In this document: positions 19,572-26,867 of the stretch, piece after piece
Layout: every line of letters starts with the position of its first letter
Position numbering within the stretch: position 1 is the stretch's first letter
NCBI GenBank assembly: GCA_030950285.1
Contig: JAUZRR010000018.1
Span: forward strand, 1-43,920
DNA length: 43,920 nt
Reading direction: 5' to 3'
Source of the DNA: Planctomycetota bacterium
Lineage (GTDB): Bacteria > Planctomycetota > Phycisphaerae > Phycisphaerales > UBA1924
Position numbers and translations under genes: made by a program
The notes under the pieces: model-generated
Told to the model about the DNA's origin: nothing
Database searches by the model: none
What the model saw: the letters and a program-made list of their open reading frames with translations, nothing else

Positions 19572-20182
19572 ATCTGACCCCCAAACAGTTACGAATCCTC
19601 AAGCTCATCCGCGACTGGCGGGTGCGCAAGGGCTATTCGCCGACGATGCAGGAACTCGCCGACGAGATCGGCGTGAGCAAAGTCACGGTGTTCGAGCACG
19701 TCGAAGCGCTAATCAAAAAAGGCGCGCTCACCCGAGACGCGAACAAGGCACGCTCTTTGGCAATCGCTGAGGGCATCGCGGTCCCCGACGAATCGCGCCC
19801 GATGCGATTCCCCCTGGTCGGCAAGATCGCTGCCGGGCACCCCATCGAGAAGATCGCCGACGAGGACGAGATCGACCTCGACGAACTGTTCGGCCCGACA
19901 AAGGGGCACAACGACGGGGCGTTCGCCCTCCGCGTCGACGGCGACAGCATGCGCGACGAAGGCATCCTCGACGGCGACATCATCCTTGTCGAACGCACAC
20001 AAGTTGCCAGCAACGGCGACCGGGTCGTCGCGCTCCTGCCCGATGGCGCGACCACGCTCAAGACCTTCTTCAAGGAGGCCGACCACATCCGTCTCCAACC
20101 GGCCAACCCCGACTTTGAGCCCATCCGTGTCAAGTACTGCCAGGTGCAGGGCATCGTCAAAGCCGTGATTCGGCAGTACTGA
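19568..20182 (+). CDS. lexA: LexA SOS repressor
   Basis: This 204-residue repressor has an N-terminal winged helix (MNLTPKQLRILKLIRDWRVR, PTMQELADEIGVSKVTVFEH) and a C-terminal S24 autopeptidase. The cleavage bond is Ala89-Gly90 (GKIAAGHPI), the nucleophile Ser127 (GDSMRD) and the general base Lys165 (TTLKTFF). RecA-stimulated self-cleavage derepresses DNA-damage genes. The ribosome-binding site ggaggtg is well placed before ATG 19568. The recognition helix differs from that of E. coli, as expected for a phylum with its own SOS box. The palindrome at 18898-18908 is the best autoregulatory site seen. A hairpin lies 60 bp after the stop. Confidence 0.97.
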   Translation: MNLTPKQLRILKLIRDWRVRKGYSPTMQELADEIGVSKVTVFEHVEALIKKGALTRDANKARSLAIAEGIAVPDESRPMRFPLVGKIAAGHPIEKIADEDEIDLDELFGPTKGHNDGAFALRVDGDSMRDEGILDGDIILVERTQVASNGDRVVALLPDGATTLKTFFKEADHIRLQPANPDFEPIRVKYCQVQGIVKAVIRQY

Positions 20183-20242
20183 TCCCGCTCGCACGACCGG
20201 TGCCAGCAAGAGAGAAGCAGGAGAGAGAGACTGTGCTCTTGA

Positions 20243-20267
20243 GGGAGTGGTGCGTGCGCACCCTCCC
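20243..20267. terminator. Hairpin between convergent lexA and SnoaL-like gene
   Basis: A two-part stem, gggag/ctccc and ggtgcg/cgcacc, with one bulged T and a 2-nt turn. It lies 60 bp past the lexA stop and 40 bp past the stop of the opposing gene. No long T tract, so it may act on both strands or with Rho. Confidence 0.5.
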
Positions 20268-20307
20268 CTTGGCACGTTCGGCGTCCGCGCTCCGCCAACA
20301 CCCGCGT

Positions 20308-20823
20308 TCAGTGTTCGTGCTTGATAATCTCGAGCACCGCTTCGGCGTCGTCGTTGGGGATCGGGAACGCGAGGTTGTACTGGGTGATCTTCCACTCGCC
20401 GTCGATCAGTAGCAACACCCCCGTGCCGCGGAGGTCCCCGTACTTGGCGTTGCGGACCACCTCGTCAAACCAGCCCGTCTTGCCGTCCGGCGCGATGTCG
20501 ATATGCCTTTCGACCGCGTGGTAGGTCCACCCCTTGCCGCTGGCAAAGTGCGGCTCGGCCCAGGCGCGGAACTCTTCGAGGGTCCAGCGCTCGGTCGGAT
20601 CGGTGCCGAGGAACACACCGTTTGGGGCAAAGTGGGCAAAGTAGCTCGCCTGGTCGGCCCGCGCGGCTGCGGCGTGAAAGCTGTCGAGCGTTTCGGCGAT
20701 CGAGGCTGGCATCTTTGGCGCAGTTTCCTTCACGACTCTGGTGATGGTGACACCCGGTGCGACAATCGCCGCGGCTCCCAACGCCACGAGGAGACACACA
20801 GACAGAAGAACAGATGATCGCAT
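20308..20823 (-). CDS. Exported SnoaL-like (NTF2-fold) protein
   Basis: This 171-residue protein has an N-terminal signal peptide or anchor (LLSVCLLVALGAAAIVAPGV) followed by an NTF2-like domain of the SnoaL/DUF4440 type: a helix with SFHAAAARADQASYFAHFAP, then the strand pattern GVFLGTDPTERWTLEEFRAW, WTYHAVERHIDIAP, GTGVLLLIDGEWKITQYNLA. Members are small enzymes or ligand-binding domains, and substrate cannot be predicted. Start ATG 20823 has a purine-rich site (gagaggt) about 8 nt upstream. The small unknown gene at 20943-21188 lies upstream on the same strand. Confidence 0.8.
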   Translation of the reverse strand: MRSSVLLSVCLLVALGAAAIVAPGVTITRVVKETAPKMPASIAETLDSFHAAAARADQASYFAHFAPNGVFLGTDPTERWTLEEFRAWAEPHFASGKGWTYHAVERHIDIAPDGKTGWFDEVVRNAKYGDLRGTGVLLLIDGEWKITQYNLAFPIPNDDAEAVLEIIKHEH

Positions 20824-20942
20824 GACAGCCTACCTCTCCGGGCGCATGAGCAAAGCGCACCACCAGAGGATACCGCGAGCACGGGCAGAAGATGGCTGGC
20901 AAAGTGCGAGTGTGGCCGGAGGTGCCAGAACGCGGGCCGCGA

Positions 20943-21188
20943 TCAGTCCACTTCGTCGAGCGGTCGTGGCGCGAGCACACCGAGCCGGCAGAGAAACACC
21001 GTCGCCTCTTCCAGCTCTTCATGGGTGAAACCAACCAGAGCCGCGGGCGGTGTGGGCAGGTTGAGCAGCGCGGGCGGATAGGGGCAATAGCCCGTGCCCG
21101 GGTCTGCGACCTCGGCAAGCACCGCTTCGATCGCGGCCACGGCATCGATCAGCCGCAGCGGCTCCAGAACAGTCGAATCGTTGAGCAT
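20943..21188 (-). CDS. Small conserved-looking protein of unknown function
   Basis: This 81-residue cytosolic protein, MLNDSTVLEPLRLIDAVAAI followed by a Pro-rich middle (YCPYPPALLNLPTPPAAL) and an acidic helix (THEELEEATVFLCRLGVL), has no recognised domain. Support for it being real is a ribosome-binding site (gagagg) 6-8 nt before ATG 21188, amphipathic helices at both ends, and a position free of other genes. It could be co-transcribed with the SnoaL-like gene 119 bp downstream. Confidence 0.6.
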   Translation of the reverse strand: MLNDSTVLEPLRLIDAVAAIEAVLAEVADPGTGYCPYPPALLNLPTPPAALVGFTHEELEEATVFLCRLGVLAPRPLDEVD

Positions 21189-21327
21189 CAAATCCCTCTC
21201 TCCCCGCTGATCATTCGTGCGCGATGGAGTTGGGTTTCATGCAGCGAAACGAAATACGGTGAACTTCCTCCACAAACGCCCGAGAACACCTCGGGCTAGC
21301 TTGGGAGCAGTCTCCCCTACACCTGAG

Positions 21328-22161
21328 TCAGTGTCCGTGGTCGTCGTGGTCGTCGTGCGTTTTCTCTGCCTCCAGCGGCCGCACCCAGATGTTGCGGAAG
21401 CGGACCGGGTTGCCGTGGTCCTGGAGTTTGATCTCGCCCTCGGGCTTGTGGGCGGTGTACTTTGCAACACTGCGGTGCGCTGTCGCTCCGATAAACTCGC
21501 GGCGATGATGCACCAGAATGCCGTTGTGGATCACCGTCGCGTAGGCGGGCGAAACCAACGACCCGTCGTCGGCAAACTCGGGTGCCTCGAAGATGATGTC
21601 GTAGGTCTGCCACGCTCCCGGGCCGCGGCTGGCGTTGGCGTCGGGTGGGTATTGCCCATAGAGCGAAGCGGCCTGCCCGTCGGCGTAGGTCTGGTTGTCG
21701 AACGAATCGAGAATCTGGATTTCGTAGCGGCCGAAGAAGAAGACGCCGGAGTTGCCCCGGCCCTGGCTCTTGCCGCTGACTTTCTCGGGCGACGCCCACT
21801 CGATGTGGAGTTGGCAGCTGCCGAAGTGCTGGCGGGTCATGATGTCCCCGGTGCTGCCTTTGATCTGCATCGCGCCGTCGGGGAGAACCGTCCACTCGGC
21901 GTCGCGCCCATCGCCGTGCTGCCAGGCGTCGAGAGTGGTGCCGTCAAAGAGCACGACCGCGTCGCTCGGGGCGGGTACCTCGCACGCCGAAGCCGGCCCG
22001 GGGTCAACGACGGGCGGGTTTGGACGGTCGATATCGTGGACGCGCCACGGCTGCCCGGGGAGTTGAGGCGTGTCGGAGTAGCCCACACCCTGGGCGGCGC
22101 AGGTGCCGCACGCCGAGAGCAGCGCGAGGAGAACGAACGACGGCCGAAGAACTCGATGCAT
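21328..22161 (-). CDS. DUF1080 (3-keto-disaccharide hydrolase-like) exported protein
   Basis: This 277-residue protein starts at ATG 22161 after a good site (ggaggt). The signal sequence contains a lipobox LSAC (Cys18), and an alternative signal-peptidase cut lies after CAAQ; lipoprotein is the likelier reading. The body is a concanavalin-like beta-sandwich typical of DUF1080: VVLFDGTTLDAWQH, LHIEWASPEK, GRGNSGVFFFGRYEIQILDS, the YGQYPPDANAS loop, WQTYDIIFEAPEF and IKLQDHGNPVRFRNIWVRPL. Some members hydrolyse 3-keto-glycosides, and planctomycetes carry many copies. The C-terminus is His/Asp-rich (HDDHDDHGH), a possible metal-binding tail. Two 15-bp repeats and a 10-bp stem-loop lie in its upstream region. 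Confidence 0.88.
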   Translation of the reverse strand: MHRVLRPSFVLLALLSACGTCAAQGVGYSDTPQLPGQPWRVHDIDRPNPPVVDPGPASACEVPAPSDAVVLFDGTTLDAWQHGDGRDAEWTVLPDGAMQIKGSTGDIMTRQHFGSCQLHIEWASPEKVSGKSQGRGNSGVFFFGRYEIQILDSFDNQTYADGQAASLYGQYPPDANASRGPGAWQTYDIIFEAPEFADDGSLVSPAYATVIHNGILVHHRREFIGATAHRSVAKYTAHKPEGEIKLQDHGNPVRFRNIWVRPLEAEKTHDDHDDHGH

Positions 22162-22480
22162 GGCAACCTCCGTGGCTGGCTGTGCCGGGCGTAGCTGGCT
22201 GTGCCGGGACGCCGCGGAGTGTAGCGTCCCGGCGTGGATTGGCAGAAGTCTCGCCGAGCCTCTTGCACGGAACGCACGCTCCGACCCCGATCGGGTCCGA
22301 CGATCAGGAACGCCCATCGAAAGCCGTGTTCTTGCGCTGCCGTTTCGACGGTCCGAGCGGATGCTGCCTGTGGGTCGGCAGCCTACCCATTGAGCCGCGT
22401 GGGCTGTCCAGCCTCGGGACCGGATCGGCAGCGCAGGAACGCGGCGCTCGCATTTCGGACAATCATCTCGTGTGAAGGCC
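22162..22480. other. Gene-free region upstream of the nos cluster
   Basis: No supported gene in about 320 bp. It contains two copies of gctggctgtgccggg (22175-22189 and 22194-22208) and a 10-bp stem-loop (22203-22212 with 22224-22233, gccgggacgc). The remainder shows nothing recognisable. It marks the left edge of the nitrous-oxide reductase cluster. Confidence 0.6.
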
Positions 22481-22509
22481 TTGACTCTGTGCCGTTCTCA
22501 GCCGATAGT
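22481..22509 (+). promoter_or_regulatory. Candidate promoter of the Rrf2 regulator gene
   Basis: TTGACT (22481-22486), 17 bp, GATAGT (22504-22509). The expected start near 22516 gives a leader of about 40 nt before ATG 22555. Confidence 0.55.
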
Positions 22510-22513
22510 GCAT

Positions 22514-22528
22514 AATGCTGTCCGCATT
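22514..22528 (+). promoter_or_regulatory. AATGC-N5-GCATT dyad, candidate Rrf2 operator
   Basis: A perfect 5+5 bp inverted repeat directly downstream of the -10 overlaps the expected transcription start. Its position suits repression of the regulator's own gene. Confidence 0.45.
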
Positions 22529-22554
22529 GAGTGTTTCAAGATGACGAGCCCGGC

Positions 22555-23052
22555 ATGATCTCCCAGACCTCTGAATACGCGCTTCGGGCTTCGGTGTTCT
22601 TGGCTGGTCGGCGGAACGATCGGCCGGCTTCGGCGCAGGAGATCGCCGATTCAGTTCGTGTTCCGGTCGGGTATCTTCAGAAAATCTTGCGGCTGCTGGC
22701 CAAGCAGAAGATCCTGACCGCCCAGCGCGGCAGCGGCGGCGGCTTCGCGCTGGCCAAAGTGCCCAGTGCGATCAGTGTTCTCGATATTCTCCGGGCTACA
22801 GATACCAAAATCGAGCGAATAGAGCGCTGTCCGCTGGGCATCAAAGGGCACACGAAGCTCTGCTCGCTGCACGGGATGCTCGATGCCGAGCTGGCCAGAA
22901 CAGAGCAGACGTTCGCCTCGACGTCTCTTGCGGACCTTCTGGACGGCGACGGCGGTGTTCGGCCTTTGTGCGATACTTCAGGTCGGCTCCCGATCGAAAT
23001 CAAGGTCAGTACCAAGAACCCGGGTCCGAGTCCTGACAACCCTGCCAAATAG
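22555..23052 (+). CDS. Rrf2-family transcriptional regulator, NsrR-like
   Basis: This 165-residue regulator has an N-terminal winged helix (MISQTSEYALRASVFLAGRR, then AQEIADSVRVPVGYLQKILR and RGSGGGFALAK) and a Cys-containing sensor loop, ERCPLGIKGHTKLCSLHGML, with Cys92 and Cys103; Cys139 is a further candidate. Rrf2 proteins such as NsrR and IscR bind Fe-S clusters through such cysteines. The CPLGIK…LCSLH form is, from memory, common beside nitrous-oxide and nitric-oxide genes, so NO or redox control of the adjacent nos operon is inferred. ATG 22555 fits the conserved MISQ start better than GTG 22531. A palindrome lies in its promoter. Confidence 0.88.
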   Translation: MISQTSEYALRASVFLAGRRNDRPASAQEIADSVRVPVGYLQKILRLLAKQKILTAQRGSGGGFALAKVPSAISVLDILRATDTKIERIERCPLGIKGHTKLCSLHGMLDAELARTEQTFASTSLADLLDGDGGVRPLCDTSGRLPIEIKVSTKNPGPSPDNPAK

Positions 23053-23067
23053 TCTATACGGATACAC

Positions 23068-23096
23068 TTGACCCTAATGACCGGACTGCCTACCTT
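23068..23096 (+). promoter_or_regulatory. Candidate promoter of the nos structural genes
   Basis: TTGACC (23068-23073), 17 bp, TACCTT (23091-23096), in the A/T-richer gap after the regulator. A TTGAT half-site (23095-23099), like one arm of an FNR/DNR box, overlaps the -10, but its partner arm is not conserved. Confidence 0.4.
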
Positions 23097-23154
23097 GATT
23101 GTGTATTTCCAGAGTCACAACTATGTAACAGACTGAATCCGCAGGAACCACGCC

Positions 23155-23250
23155 ATGAACACCAAGGAACAGCCGAGTACAAGCCACTTCCCCGGCTCCT
23201 CGCTTGAGGTGCCGAACCGAGCAACGGCCCGTCCCGATCCGTACAAATAG
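23155..23250 (+). pseudogene. 5' end of the cytochrome c gene, cut by in-frame TAG
   Basis: ATG 23155 has a ribosome-binding site (aggaa) and encodes 31 residues ending RATARPDPYK before TAG at 23248-23250. The frame then continues without a break as LAFGMTAVFVLTLPIIVIAA into the cytochrome. A cytosolic lead-in followed by PYK-LAFG and a membrane helix looks like one natural N-terminus. A CAG or AAG to TAG change would explain it. Restart at ATG 23263 would lose the cytosolic lead but keep the anchor and both hemes. Confidence 0.6.
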
Positions 23251-23262
23251 CTTGCCTTTGGG

Positions 23263-24036
23263 ATGACGGCGGTGTTTGTCCTGACGCTGCCGATCATCGT
23301 GATCGCCGCGATGCTCGGCCACTCTTGGGCTTCTGATTCCCCAGCCGAGACGATGGCGACGGCATCCCAGACCTCGGCGGCCGGTCCCCGGGGCGAGGCC
23401 GCGTTCAAGACTGCCTGCGTGGTGTGCCACGGCCCAGGCGGCGCGGGCGTGCCTCACCTGGGCAAGCCGTTGCGGAACAGCGCGTTCGTGCAGGAACAGA
23501 CAGACGAGGAGCTGTTCGCGCTGCTCGCCCAAGGACGTCTCCCGACCGACCCGGCGAACACGACCGGCGTCTTGATGCCCGCGCGGGGCGCACAGAACCT
23601 CAGTGACGACAAACTCCACGACGTGATCGCGTACTTGCGGGAGATCCAGGACCCGTCGCAGCCGATCGCGTCGGTCGACGCGTGGGTGATCGCCAAGCCC
23701 GACGATGCCCGGGGCGCGGACACCGGCGATGCCGCGGACGGCGCAGCGACGGCCGTCGTGACCGGGCTGCGCAACGAGTTGTTCGTCTCGTCGTGTTCGG
23801 CGTGCCATGGCGAGTTTGGCCAGGGCGTCGAGGGGCTGGGCAAGCCGTTGGGCACGAGCGAGTTTGTCAGGTCAAAGACGGACAAAGAGCTGATCACGTT
23901 CATCAAGACCGGGCGTCCGCTCTGGGACGCCGAGAACACCACGGGCATCGACATGCCTCCCAAGGGGGGCAACCCGGCGTTGTCTGACGAGGATCTTCTC
24001 GAGATCGTCGCGTACATCCGCAGCCTCTCTAAGTAA
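23263..24036 (+). CDS. Membrane-anchored di-heme cytochrome c of the nos cluster
   Basis: The downstream part of the gene encodes 257 residues: one N-terminal membrane helix (FVLTLPIIVIAAMLG), then two cytochrome c domains. Heme sites are CVVCH (52-56, axial Met105 in LMPARG) and CSACH (178-182, axial Met231 in DMPPKGG). Clade II nos clusters usually carry such cytochromes, which pass electrons from the quinol pool or bc1-type complexes to NosZ. ATG 23263 lacks a convincing ribosome-binding site (only tttggg); the conserved start is probably ATG 23155, separated from it by the in-frame TAG at 23248. The gene ends 65 bp before nosZ, so co-transcription is likely. Confidence 0.85.
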   Translation: MTAVFVLTLPIIVIAAMLGHSWASDSPAETMATASQTSAAGPRGEAAFKTACVVCHGPGGAGVPHLGKPLRNSAFVQEQTDEELFALLAQGRLPTDPANTTGVLMPARGAQNLSDDKLHDVIAYLREIQDPSQPIASVDAWVIAKPDDARGADTGDAADGAATAVVTGLRNELFVSSCSACHGEFGQGVEGLGKPLGTSEFVRSKTDKELITFIKTGRPLWDAENTTGIDMPPKGGNPALSDEDLLEIVAYIRSLSK

Positions 24037-24101
24037 TCCCGGCGCCCCTCGCAAGGCGACCGGTTCTGCCCCACTTACCTTCTCAGACAAGGAGACGTTC
24101 C

Positions 24102-26087
24102 ATGCTGTTTCTCACCGGACGCACACCCCGAAGAGCCACCGCTGCGGCGTTGGTGCTGATCGGGCTTCTTACCGGCCACGCGGCTGCGCAGTCGATGAAC
24201 GACGTGCAGAAGATCGCCAAGGATCGCGGGCTCTCGACCGCCGACCTTCTCGCGGCCGCGAAGACCTATACCCCCAGCGGGCAGAAGGACGACTACATTA
24301 TGTTCTCGTCCGGCGGGCACAGCGGGCAGGTGTTTGTCATCGGGGTTCCCTCGATGCGCCATCTCCGTACCATCGCGGTGTTCACTCCCGAGCCCTGGCA
24401 GGGCTGGGGGTACGGGGTTGGTGAGGAGATTCTCGAGGAAGGGTATGTCGATGGCAAAGCCAACCTCTGGGGCGACACCCACCACCCGGCGCTCTCGGAG
24501 ACCAACGGCGACTACGACGGGCAGTTCCTGTTCATCAACGACAAGATCAACGCCCGCGTTGCCGTGATTGATCTCCGGGACTTCGAGACCAAGCAGATCA
24601 TCAAGAACCCTCTCACGGTCAGCGACCACGGCGGCACGTTTGTGACGCCGAACACCGAGTACGTGATCGAGGGCGGCCAGTACTCTGTGCCTTGGGGATT
24701 CAAGTACGCCCCGATCTCGGAATATAAGGAGAGGTACAAGGGGTCGGTCACGCTGTGGAAGTTCAACCGCAAGAAGGGCCGGATCATGGAGGACGAATCG
24801 TTCGCGATCGAGCTCCCGCCCTACTGGCAGGACCTCGCCGACGCGGGCAAGCTGGCGAGTGACGGGTTCATCTTCATGAACTCGATCAACACCGAGATGG
24901 CGACCGGCGGCATCGAGGACAAGAAGCCGCCGTTCGAGGCCGGCGCAAGCTGCAACGCGACGGACTTCATGCACATCATCGACTGGCGCAAAGCCGAAGA
25001 GGTCTACAAGGCCGGCAAGGTGACCAGGATCGAGGGGTTCCCGGTCATTATGCTTGAAACCGCGATCGAGGAAGGGCTGCTGCACGTGACCCCCGAGCCA
25101 CGGAGCCCGCACGGGGTGGATGTCGCACCCAAGGGCGATTTCGTTGTTGTTTCAGGGAAACTCGATCCTCATGTCACGATCTACTCGGTCAAGAACATCA
25201 AGGCCGCGATCGCCAACAAGACCTACTCGGGCAAGGAGCCGTTCGGCATCCCGATCCTGGACTTTGACTCGGTGATCGAAGCGCAGGTCGAAGTCGGGCT
25301 CGGCCCCCTCCACACCCAGTTCGGGCCCGACGGGTACGCGTACACGTCGCTCTTCCTTGATTCGGCGGTCGCCCGCTGGACGCTCGGCGGCTCGTACGGC
25401 TCGGGAACCCCCGAGCCCGATTGGACGCTCGTCCACAAGACCCCCGTGCAATATAATGTTGGCCACATCGGTGTTGCAGAAGGCGACACCGTGACCCCCG
25501 ACGGCACGCACCTGATCTCATTCAACAAGTGGTCGGTCGACCGCTTCTTCCCGACCGGGCCGCTGCTGCCGCAGAACTTCCAGCTGATCGACATCTCCCA
25601 GCAGGGCACGGAGATGCCGGTGATCTATGACATGCCCATCGGTATGGGTGAGCCGCACTACGCGCAGATTATCAAAGCCGACAAACTCAACCCGTGGAAG
25701 GTCTACCCGGACATCGGCTGGGACCCCGCGACCATGACCCTCGACCCGATGGCACCCAAAGCCAAGATGGAACGGGTGGTCCGCAACGGGAACACGGTCG
25801 AGGTCTACATGACGGCGATCCGCAGCCACTTCAATCCCGAGCACGTCACCGTCAAGCAAGGCGACACGGTGATCTGGCGCATCACCAACGTCGAGCGCGC
25901 AGTTGACGCGACACACGGGTTCTCGATCCCGGTCTACAACATCAACCTGAGCCTGGAGCCGGGTGAAACCGCGACGATCGAGTTCATCGCTGACACCCCG
26001 GGCACATTCCCATTCTATTGTTCGGAGTTTTGCTCCGCGCTCCACCTGGAGATGATGGGCTATCTGCTGGTTGAGCCCGCAGACTAA
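24102..26087 (+). CDS. nosZ: Nitrous-oxide reductase, clade II (atypical)
   Basis: This 661-residue periplasmic copper enzyme reduces N2O to N2. The signal peptide spans about 1-30 (ALVLIGLLTGHAAAQ); it has an Arg-Arg pair (TPRRAT) but no full Tat motif, so Sec export is likelier, as usual in clade II. The seven-bladed propeller holding CuZ includes GDTHHPALSETNGDYDG (His127, His128). The C-terminal cupredoxin domain carries CuA ligands Cys640, Cys644, His648 and Met651 in YCSEFCSALHLEMMGYL. Sequence character and the neighbouring nosB-like gene place it in clade II. A clear aaggag site precedes ATG 24102. Confidence 0.97.
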   Translation: MLFLTGRTPRRATAAALVLIGLLTGHAAAQSMNDVQKIAKDRGLSTADLLAAAKTYTPSGQKDDYIMFSSGGHSGQVFVIGVPSMRHLRTIAVFTPEPWQGWGYGVGEEILEEGYVDGKANLWGDTHHPALSETNGDYDGQFLFINDKINARVAVIDLRDFETKQIIKNPLTVSDHGGTFVTPNTEYVIEGGQYSVPWGFKYAPISEYKERYKGSVTLWKFNRKKGRIMEDESFAIELPPYWQDLADAGKLASDGFIFMNSINTEMATGGIEDKKPPFEAGASCNATDFMHIIDWRKAEEVYKAGKVTRIEGFPVIMLETAIEEGLLHVTPEPRSPHGVDVAPKGDFVVVSGKLDPHVTIYSVKNIKAAIANKTYSGKEPFGIPILDFDSVIEAQVEVGLGPLHTQFGPDGYAYTSLFLDSAVARWTLGGSYGSGTPEPDWTLVHKTPVQYNVGHIGVAEGDTVTPDGTHLISFNKWSVDRFFPTGPLLPQNFQLIDISQQGTEMPVIYDMPIGMGEPHYAQIIKADKLNPWKVYPDIGWDPATMTLDPMAPKAKMERVVRNGNTVEVYMTAIRSHFNPEHVTVKQGDTVIWRITNVERAVDATHGFSIPVYNINLSLEPGETATIEFIADTPGTFPFYCSEFCSALHLEMMGYLLVEPAD

Positions 26088-26092
26088 TACAA

Positions 26093-26124
26093 CGCCCGCC
26101 GCGTGCGTGAGAACGCGCGGGGCG
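26093..26124 (+). terminator. Stem-loop between nosZ and nosB
   Basis: An imperfect 12-bp stem (cgcccgccgcgt with acgcgcggggcg) begins 5 bp after the nosZ stop and is not followed by a T tract. It could be an attenuator or 3'-end stabiliser that keeps nosZ mRNA above the downstream assembly genes. Confidence 0.4.
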
Positions 26125-26183
26125 GCTTCCTCTCTCCGGAACGTTCCTGCTCTCTGAGCGCAACACACGAAGGAGCCCCGCTT

Positions 26184-26849
26184 GTGAAACCGTCATTGAT
26201 TGATCGTGTGATCGGCCCCCGTGTCGACCCGGCCGAGCGCTCCCGGCACACCCTCCGCTACGGCACACCCGGCTTCCTGCTGCTGTGCGCTCGCGTGTTG
26301 TTGCTTGTGTCGCTCTTTCTTCCCTACTGGAACATGGAGCTGCACGCACCACAGTATCCTGACAATCTCAATCTTACCGCGTACATGAATCACCTGAGCG
26401 GTGACGTCGCCGAAATCAACGGCCTGAATCATTACATCGGGATGCGTCCGCTCGAAGAGGCCGCCCAGTTTGAGCGCTCGGTCGGTGTGTACGTGATGAT
26501 CGGGTTAGTTGTGTTGCTCGAGCTGGCGAGTTTCATCCACAGCCGGTGGGCCGTGCTGCTCGTCCTCCCCGTGATGCTGTTCCCGGGAGTGTTCCTGCTC
26601 GATCTCTACCTGTGGATGAGTCACTTCGGGATGAATCTTGATCCCGATGCGCCGCTCTCGAGTGCGATCGAACCCTTCGTGCCCCCGATCCTGGGTACCG
26701 GGACGATCGGGCAGTTCAAGACTGTCGCAACGCCGGGCATAGGGCTCTGGCTCGGGACCGCGGCATCGGTCATCCTCGTAATTGCGCTGTTCTTCCACCG
26801 CCGGGCGTACCGGCCGCTTTCCCGCAGTTCATCAGCGACGGCTGCCTGA
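26184..26849 (+). CDS. nosB: NosB-like integral membrane protein
   Basis: This 221-residue protein is predicted to have four membrane helices (FLLLCARVLLLVSLFLPYW; VYVMIGLVVLLELASFIHS; AVLLVLPVMLFPGVFLLDLY; LWLGTAASVILVIALFF). A periplasmic loop between the first two carries the conserved-looking LNLTAYMNHLSGDVAEIN and GLNHYIGMRPLEEAAQFER. A membrane protein of this kind directly after nosZ is characteristic of clade II clusters and is called NosB; its biochemical role is unknown. GTG 26184 is chosen because aaggag lies 8 nt upstream, whereas earlier in-frame starts have none. Confidence 0.82.
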   Translation: MKPSLIDRVIGPRVDPAERSRHTLRYGTPGFLLLCARVLLLVSLFLPYWNMELHAPQYPDNLNLTAYMNHLSGDVAEINGLNHYIGMRPLEEAAQFERSVGVYVMIGLVVLLELASFIHSRWAVLLVLPVMLFPGVFLLDLYLWMSHFGMNLDPDAPLSSAIEPFVPPILGTGTIGQFKTVATPGIGLWLGTAASVILVIALFFHRRAYRPLSRSSSATAA

Positions 26850-26867
26850 CCGCCAGATGAGAGTGCC

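Noticed and set aside
23095..23108. FNR/DNR box upstream of the nos cytochrome
   Set aside because: Only the TTGAT half is present; the second half (tattt) does not match ATCAA.
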